From: JADKAV01 sp037045455
GTDB lineage: Bacteria; Actinomycetota; Actinomycetes; S36-B12; UBA10799
NCBI GenBank assembly: GCA_037045455.1
Contig: JBAOIN010000012.1
Span: forward strand, 248,001-312,000
Direction: 5' to 3'
DNA length: 64,000 bases
The notes below the pieces were generated by a model. The model did no database searches, had not been told where the DNA came from, and was given only the letters and a program-made list of their open reading frames with translations. Shown here piece by piece: positions 59,594 to 64,000 of this stretch. A program made the translations under genes and the position numbers. Position 1 is the stretch's first letter; each line of letters begins with the position of its first letter.

Positions 59594-60390
59594 GGCGCCC
59601 CCTGCAGAGCGGCGACGATGCTCACGTCCTCCAGCGTCAGTTGCGCGGGTGTGGTGTCCGCCGGCGCGCCGTCGGGCCACCATTGCCGGTACAACTCGCC
59701 ACTGCGCCAGGCCAGCTCCGGTCGGGAAGGTTCGGCCGTCAATGTGACCTGTCCAGGGCAGGAGGCGATGAGCTCATCGGCCGTACCTGCGAGCAGTTGC
59801 CGTCCCTGCTCCAGCAGCACGACCCAGCCCGCACGTTCGGCCTCGTCCATGTAGGTGGTGCTGAGCACCACGGCCGTGCCGGTGGCCGCCGCCTCGCTGA
59901 TCAGCCGCCACAGTTCCACACGGCTGACCGGGTCGACGCCGGTGCTCGGTTCGTCGAGAACCAGCAGGCGCGGCTCGTGCAGGATCGCCAGGCAGAAACC
60001 CAGCTTCTGCCGCATCCCCCCGGACAGTTGCCCGGCGAGCCGGTCCCGAGCCTCGCTCAGTCCAGCACGGCCGAGCACCTCGTCGGCCCGCTCCTGCAGC
60101 GCCGATCCGGACAGACCGTAGGAACCACCGATGAACGTGACGTTCTCGTCCACGGTCAGATCTGCCCAACTACCCGCGCCGGAGGGCATGTAGCCAACGT
60201 CTTCACGAGGCACCCGGTCGACGCTGCCGGCGTCGGGCAGCACCAGCCCGACCATCGCTTCCAGCAGTGTCGTCTTGCCGGCTCCATCGCCACCCACGAT
60301 CGCGGTGATCCGGCCCCCCGGGGTTTCCACTGTGACGTCGTCGAGGGCAAGCACGTGACCGCGTTTGACCGTGAGTTGCTGCACGCTCAT
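59590..60390 (-). CDS. ABC transporter ATP-binding protein
   Basis: A 266-residue ABC ATPase with Walker A in ITAIVGGDGAGKTTLLEAMV, Q-loop-region GYMPSGAGSWADLTVDENVT (Ser/Gly replace the usual Gln), intact signature LAGQLSGGMRQKLGFCLAIL, Walker B LLVLDEPSTGVDPVSRVELW and a Tyr in place of the H-loop His (LSTTYMDEAE). So each of the two ATPases lacks features the other keeps, consistent with a heterodimer. ATG 60390 overlaps the permease stop (ATGA). Confidence 0.9.
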   Translation of the reverse strand: MSVQQLTVKRGHVLALDDVTVETPGGRITAIVGGDGAGKTTLLEAMVGLVLPDAGSVDRVPREDVGYMPSGAGSWADLTVDENVTFIGGSYGLSGSALQERADEVLGRAGLSEARDRLAGQLSGGMRQKLGFCLAILHEPRLLVLDEPSTGVDPVSRVELWRLISEAAATGTAVVLSTTYMDEAERAGWVVLLEQGRQLLAGTADELIASCPGQVTLTAEPSRPELAWRSGELYRQWWPDGAPADTTPAQLTLEDVSIVAALQGAP

Positions 60391-61430
60391 GCCGCGACCT
60401 TGGACCGCTTGTCGCCGGGTGCCAGGTTGCGCCGGAAGCGCAGCACCGCGCCGGTGAACACGATCACGGCCATGATGGCCAGCATCAGCAGTGGGAACCA
60501 CAGGCTGTCCAGTGGGGCGCCGCGCAGCATGACCCCTTGCGAGATCATCGTGAAGTACGTGAGCGGCAGGAAGTAGCTGATCCAGCGCACGGTCCACGGG
60601 ATCGCCTCCAGCGGGAAGATCATGCCCGAGAGCAGGATCTGCGGGAGCAAGAAGAAGAACGCGGTCTGGATGGCCTGACCCACGTTCTGCGAGATCGTCG
60701 AGATGAAGACGCCGAGACCGAGCACGACGAACAGGAACAGCGCGGCGCCAAGGGCGAACACTAGGACGTTGCCGTTGAACGGCACGTCGAACAGCAGCAT
60801 CCCGAGGACCGTGACCACCACCATGTCCAAAGACGCCAGCATGAAGTAGGGCAGGATCTTGCCGAGGATCACGGTGCTGGGCTTGATCGGCATGACCGCC
60901 AGTTGTTCGATCGTGCCGGTCTGCTTCTCCTTGACCATCCCGATGCTTGTGATGATCGTGCCGATGAACGTGAGGATCAGCCCGATGATCGCCGGCACCA
61001 TCACCCAGCTCGTCTTGAGCTCGGGGTTGAACAGCACCTGCGTCTGGACCTTGTCACCGAAGCGGTTGAAAACCGCCACCGCACTTTGCGCCGTGAAGAG
61101 CGAGGAGCCGTCGATGTAGGCGACGACCGGCTGGCTGCCGGTCAGGATCGCGACGTCGACCTCGTTGCGTTGCAGCATGTTCTCGGCGGTGGCCGCGTCG
61201 CCGGTGGTGTTCACCTCGGTGACGTCGAACGGCGCCTGCGGGACGCTGGTGACCAGCGCGGCGGCTTGGTCGGCTTGTGGACCGAGGGTCGCCGTGGGGA
61301 TCTCGTCGACGGAGAAGTTGGCGGCGTAGCCGAACACAACCAGCAGCAGGATCGGCATCGCGATGAGCATGCCCATGGTGCGCCTGTCGCGGCGCAGTTC
61401 GCGGAACTCCTTGAGAATCATCGCTCGCAT
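60387..61430 (-). CDS. ABC-2 type transporter permease (YhhJ/YbhR-like)
   Basis: A 347-residue permease of the ABC-2 drug/lipid exporter class. The first transmembrane helix (TMGMLIAMPILLLVVFGYAA) precedes a 130-residue extracytoplasmic domain. Five C-terminal helices follow (MVPAIIGLILTFIGTIITSI; ASLDMVVVTVLGMLLFDVPF; VLVFALGAALFLFVVLGLGV; AFFFLLPQILLSGMIFPLEA; LMLAIMAVIVFTGAVL). VKEKQTGTIEQLAVMPIKPS is the coupling-helix hallmark. It is the first gene of the exporter operon. TAGGCT lies six bases before the ATG, so the operon mRNA is probably leaderless. Confidence 0.9.
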   Translation of the reverse strand: MRAMILKEFRELRRDRRTMGMLIAMPILLLVVFGYAANFSVDEIPTATLGPQADQAAALVTSVPQAPFDVTEVNTTGDAATAENMLQRNEVDVAILTGSQPVVAYIDGSSLFTAQSAVAVFNRFGDKVQTQVLFNPELKTSWVMVPAIIGLILTFIGTIITSIGMVKEKQTGTIEQLAVMPIKPSTVILGKILPYFMLASLDMVVVTVLGMLLFDVPFNGNVLVFALGAALFLFVVLGLGVFISTISQNVGQAIQTAFFFLLPQILLSGMIFPLEAIPWTVRWISYFLPLTYFTMISQGVMLRGAPLDSLWFPLLMLAIMAVIVFTGAVLRFRRNLAPGDKRSKVAA

Positions 61431-61444
61431 GGGGCAAGCCTAAC

Positions 61445-61458
61445 TCAACGAGTGTTGA
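61445..61458. promoter_or_regulatory. candidate TetR operator of the exporter operon
   Basis: TCAAC-GAGT-GTTGA, a perfect 5+4+5 inverted repeat, sits directly upstream of the TAGGCT -10 of the permease gene on the minus strand. This suits repression by the operon's own TetR protein. Confidence 0.55.
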
Positions 61459-61488
61459 ATTGCGCCTTGTACCTGTTGAGGCTGTTGC

Positions 61489-61571
61489 TAATGGGCCAGC
61501 CGGGCACTGTCGGGGTTCTGGTCATGAAGCGGTCATGCAGTGGCGGGATAGTGACCAGAAACCCACCGCAC
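61489..61571. repeat. 83-bp intergenic palindromic repeat, copy 2
   Basis: It starts TAATGGGCCAGCCG, with GGGTTCTGGTCATGA facing GTGACCAGAAACCC. It matches 15579-15662 over its length with about ten differences. The following GCGCAAGACCCTC near 61586 also matches the first locus. Confidence 0.75.
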
Positions 61572-61647
61572 CCCAGCCGAGACTGCGCAAGACCCTCCGT
61601 TTCCGGCGAGGATTCACGAAGGTGGCGAAGATGTCCCGCTGCGGCCC

Positions 61648-62136
61648 TCAGCTCTCCCGGTTGGCCACCCGCGCCTGCACCGAAAGGATCCACCCGACCA
61701 GGTCCTTGTTGATCATGGACTCCACCTTGCCGCCCAACGGCCAGGGCACCCCGTGCGTGCGAGTCTCGGTGACCACCAGGTACTCGACGTCGTCGCCGGT
61801 CTGGCGCAGCGTCGCCTGGCCGGTACACGTAGCAGCCGGACGGCCGTCGAGTTCGACTTTGATATCGCCGGCGGCAGCATCGGTTTGCCAGGCCTGCCAC
61901 CAGTTCAAGTGCACCTCCTGCGGCAGGAACTTCTGGGCCAGCGCCGGGATCCCCGCCTTGTCGGTGCGGAACGCCCATGGCATGGATGCTTCCACCGAGC
62001 CGTCGTTGCGCGTGATGTCGATGTCGCCGGCGGTCACTCCGACCTCGCCCGCAAACGCTTCCAGAAAGGCGTGCTCGCTGAGCAGCTTCTGGACGGCCTC
62101 GACGGTGGTGGACTCGATCACGGCACGGTGTTCCAT
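61648..62136 (-). CDS. DUF2505 family protein (START-like lipid-binding fold)
   Basis: A 162-residue protein with the DUF2505 pattern: STTVEAVQKLLSEHAFLEAF, ASMPWAFRTDKAGIPALAQK, FLPQEVHLNWWQAWQTDAAA and VPWPLGGKVESMINKDLVGW. The fold resembles START/polyketide-cyclase proteins that hold hydrophobic ligands. No signal or membrane helix. Function unknown. ATG 62136 is the family-typical start (MEHRAVIEST). It is divergent from the Tat-exported protein gene at 62197, 60 bases away. Confidence 0.85.
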   Translation of the reverse strand: MEHRAVIESTTVEAVQKLLSEHAFLEAFAGEVGVTAGDIDITRNDGSVEASMPWAFRTDKAGIPALAQKFLPQEVHLNWWQAWQTDAAAGDIKVELDGRPAATCTGQATLRQTGDDVEYLVVTETRTHGVPWPLGGKVESMINKDLVGWILSVQARVANRES

Positions 62137-62196
62137 GTGCCGATTGTGCGCGGGTCGGGCCGTGGGGCGCCACTCGCGCAATGCGAGCATGGTCGG

Positions 62197-63645
62197 GTGG
62201 ATCTGAGCCGCCGCCATTTCCTGCTCGCCGGAGCCGGCCTGACGACGGCCGCGTGCGCTGCCACCCAGACCGCGCCGAGCCCGCCGAACACGCCACAGCG
62301 GGTGAGCCCCTCCGCGACGCCAGCGGAGACGCCGACCGACCGCTGGCGGGCTGGGAAAGTGGCCCCCGCGGCGCTGCTGTCGGCCTACGCCAACGACAGC
62401 ATCAAGGCCGGCGATCCCTTGCAGCTGCACGTCTCGGCAGCCAAGCCCTGGGTCGCCTCGGTTTACCGGATCGGCCATTTCGGCGGCAAAGGCGGGACGA
62501 AGGTCGCGGAGACCGCCGGCAGCAAAAAGCAGTTCAGCAATGAAGCGCCAGACCCGCAGACCCGCGCGGTTGTGGCCGGGTGGCCGGTCGTCGCTGAAGT
62601 CGACACCACGGGTTGGCGATCCGGCCTGTACACGGTCGTGGTCCGTTCCGAGGACGGCGGCACGAACATCCCGTTCGTCGTCCGGCCGGAATCCGCGCAG
62701 GGCAAGGTCGCGATCCTGTCGTGCAGCATGACCTGGCAGGCCTACAACGTCTGGGGTGGCCGAAGCCTGTACCGAAGCACAGGTGGAGACTTCGCGGGCC
62801 GTTCCTACGCCGTCAGTTACGACCGGCCGTACGACCACGCATTGTGGGGAGCGCCGATTGCCATGGGCTACGACGTTCCGGTGGCGCGCTTCGCCGACGA
62901 GGTCGGCATCGACCATGTGTGGTTCAGCAACGCCGACATCGCGCGCGATCCCTCCCTGCTCGACGGGGTGAAGGCGGTGGTCTCGACCGGCCATGACGAG
63001 TACTGGCCGGCTTCCTACCGGCAGGCGCTGATCGACGCCCGGGACGCCGGCGCCGGACTGGCGTTCATGGGCGCCAACGCCGGGTACTGGCGCGTGGACC
63101 TGCGAGACGATGCCGTCTACTGCGCGAAGGACGCGGCCATCCAGCCCAAGAACATCCGCTGGCGCGACCAGGGCAAGCCGGAGTCGGGGATCGTCGGGAT
63201 GCTGTACGACGCGTTCCCGGTCGCCGGACCCATGGTGATCCGGGAGCCGGATTTCGCGCTGTTCGACGGCATCAAGCTGGCAAAGGGCTCGGCCTTCCCG
63301 GGGCTGGTCGGGACCGAGTCCGACCGGTACTACCCGCAGCCACCGACGCCTGAGCAGATCGAGGTACCCACGCTGTCGCCGGTGGATTGCCGCGGCAAGC
63401 AGACCTGGTCGACGATGACGTACTACAGCACGGACTCCGGGGCCCGGGTGTGGGCATCCGGGACGATGAACTGGACCCGGTCGTTGAACGGCCCGAACCG
63501 TGCGAAGGGGATCACGCCCGCGAGCAGCGACTTCAGCCGCGCGGTGACGGCGAATCTGCTCGAGGGCCTGGCCGATGGATCGCTACCGCCGGCCCGCCGC
63601 GATGTGCCGGATCTGCCGGACTACAACACCTCGGGCTCGGCCTGA
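62197..63645 (+). CDS. Tat-exported N,N-dimethylformamidase-like (beta subunit) protein
   Basis: A 482-residue exported protein. The N-terminus has twin arginines (LSRRHFLLAGAGLTTAACAA) and a possible lipobox ending at Cys 19, followed by a Pro/Thr-rich linker. The rest resembles the large subunit domain of N,N-dimethylformamidase: HVSAAKPWVASVYRIGHFGG, TWQAYNVWGGRSLYRSTGGD, DVPVARFADEVGIDHVWFSN and AVVSTGHDEYWPASYRQALI with the GHDEYW motif typical of the family. Homologues without the small subunit are common in actinobacteria and their substrate is unknown. GTG 62197 is chosen for the Tat signal. Confidence 0.82.
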   Translation: MDLSRRHFLLAGAGLTTAACAATQTAPSPPNTPQRVSPSATPAETPTDRWRAGKVAPAALLSAYANDSIKAGDPLQLHVSAAKPWVASVYRIGHFGGKGGTKVAETAGSKKQFSNEAPDPQTRAVVAGWPVVAEVDTTGWRSGLYTVVVRSEDGGTNIPFVVRPESAQGKVAILSCSMTWQAYNVWGGRSLYRSTGGDFAGRSYAVSYDRPYDHALWGAPIAMGYDVPVARFADEVGIDHVWFSNADIARDPSLLDGVKAVVSTGHDEYWPASYRQALIDARDAGAGLAFMGANAGYWRVDLRDDAVYCAKDAAIQPKNIRWRDQGKPESGIVGMLYDAFPVAGPMVIREPDFALFDGIKLAKGSAFPGLVGTESDRYYPQPPTPEQIEVPTLSPVDCRGKQTWSTMTYYSTDSGARVWASGTMNWTRSLNGPNRAKGITPASSDFSRAVTANLLEGLADGSLPPARRDVPDLPDYNTSGSA

Positions 63646-63748
63646 GCCTGCCGCGTTCCCACCCGGGACCGCCGATCGGTGAGCACCGCGGGCGGGCTTT
63701 CGGCGCCCTGAATGACAACGGATTGCGATTTCATCCGCCGTCGCGGGA

Positions 63749-63816
63749 GATCCTCGCCACTTCCGCAAATCCTCGCCGCAAAGAAGTGGCGCAGATCCAC
63801 CGAAGTGGCGAAGATC
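63749..63816. repeat. intergenic palindrome (GATCCTCGCCACTTC family)
   Basis: GATCCTCGCCACTTC (63749-63763) faces GAAGTGGCGAAGATC (63802-63816), with another right arm GAAGTGGCGCAGATC at 63783. Shorter relatives occur at 15549 (GATCCTCGCCACCA) and 61617 (GAAGGTGGCGAAGATG). It lies between the convergent DMFase-like and HAD-IB genes. Confidence 0.55.
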
Positions 63817-63820
63817 GCCC

Positions 63821-64000
63821 TCAGGCGAACACCCGGCGCCCAGCGGCGCCAAGGACGTTGCGGGTCAGGGCAGTGAGGCCCGACAGCGAGCGCAACTTCA
63901 CCCGCGGCACCGACGACGTCTCGACCACCGGCCAACCGCGCTCCTGCGCGATCAACCGCAACTCCGGCTCCGGGTTGACCGCAACCGGATGCCCCACTGC
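63821..64000 (-). CDS. HAD-IB family phosphatase, C-terminal end (partial)
   Basis: The last 59 residues of a minus-strand gene that continues past the window edge. GHPVAVNPEPELRLIAQERG then WPVVETSS is the characteristic end of HAD-IB (SerB-like, PlsC-linked) hydrolases, after which comes a basic tail ending RNVLGAAGRRVFA. The N-terminal catalytic motifs are outside the window, so the exact subfamily cannot be given. Confidence 0.7.
   Translation of the reverse strand, partial: AVGHPVAVNPEPELRLIAQERGWPVVETSSVPRVKLRSLSGLTALTRNVLGAAGRRVFA

Noticed and set aside
1..64000. CRISPR arrays, rRNA genes, transposases, integrases and phage genes
   Set aside because: No regularly spaced direct repeats, no rRNA signatures, and no transposase or integrase motifs in any frame I read; the repeats are palindromic intergenic elements.

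Overview
The window is a 64 kb piece of a high-G+C Actinomycetota chromosome. The signs are strong G/C bias at third codon positions, many GTG starts, a mycothiol-type DinB isomerase, a bacterial proteasome activator (Bpa), a SigK/RskA-like sigma/anti-sigma pair beside a fasciclin protein, a FadE5-like dehydrogenase, polyphosphate glucokinase, and a c-di-AMP riboswitch in front of an NlpC/P60 gene. I cannot place it below class level. Most of it reads as ordinary core chromosome. Only the first 3.3 kb (an AlbA_2/GHKL protein and a broken TIR-like gene) looks accessory.

Layout. 0-4 kb: AlbA_2 protein, TIR-like pseudogene, terminators and tRNA-Leu(CAG). 4-9.6 kb: ABM-domain protein, frameshifted secreted subtilase, Fpg/Nei glycosylase, FAD-linked dehydrogenase, glycerophosphodiesterase. 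9.7-17.4 kb: larBC, pheA, c-di-AMP riboswitch with NlpC/P60, HAD hydrolase with serS, bpa overlapping a K+ channel. 17.4-29.1 kb: an acyl-CoA catabolic locus (carboxyltransferase, biotin carboxylase/BCCP, AtuA-like protein, TetR, acyl-CoA dehydrogenase, enoyl-CoA hydratase) with two phospholipid acyltransferase genes inserted on the other strand. 29-38 kb: VapBC, M20 peptidase, VKOR, DUF456, nitrilase, ion channel, MDMPI, branched-chain 2-oxoacid dehydrogenase E1a/E1b/E2. 38.6-48.4 kb: GAF-ANTAR, desaturase plus TetR, sigK-like/rskA-like/fasciclin, epimerase, sugar dehydrogenase, YbhN-like protein, PPGK, third ion channel. 48.6-58 kb: FadE5-like enzyme, collagen-like secreted protein, glutamine amidotransferase, shattered phosphofructokinase, methyltransferase, DUF1707, CLC channel, PPK2. 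58-64 kb: TetR with an ABC exporter operon, DUF2505, DMFase-like Tat protein, and the 3' end of a HAD-IB phosphatase.

How the genes work together. Four promoters at 17.4, 22.6, 24.5 and 27.2 kb carry the same palindrome placed identically against a leaderless start codon. They define one regulon for acyl-CoA carboxylation and oxidation, most simply controlled by the TetR gene inside the locus. Separate operator-like palindromes sit in front of the desaturase/TetR operon, the FadE5-like gene, the ABC exporter operon and vapBC. Many genes have a TANNNT hexamer 6-7 nt before an ATG/GTG, so leaderless mRNAs are probably common.

Cautions. Several conserved genes are interrupted by single-base shifts (subtilase, HAD, AtuA, enoyl-CoA hydratase, glutamine amidotransferase, PPK2), and one gene at 52.7-54.0 kb changes frame about ten times. 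Sequence error is at least as likely as gene decay. Intergenic gaps hold several families of palindromic repeats, some present twice or three times in this window.
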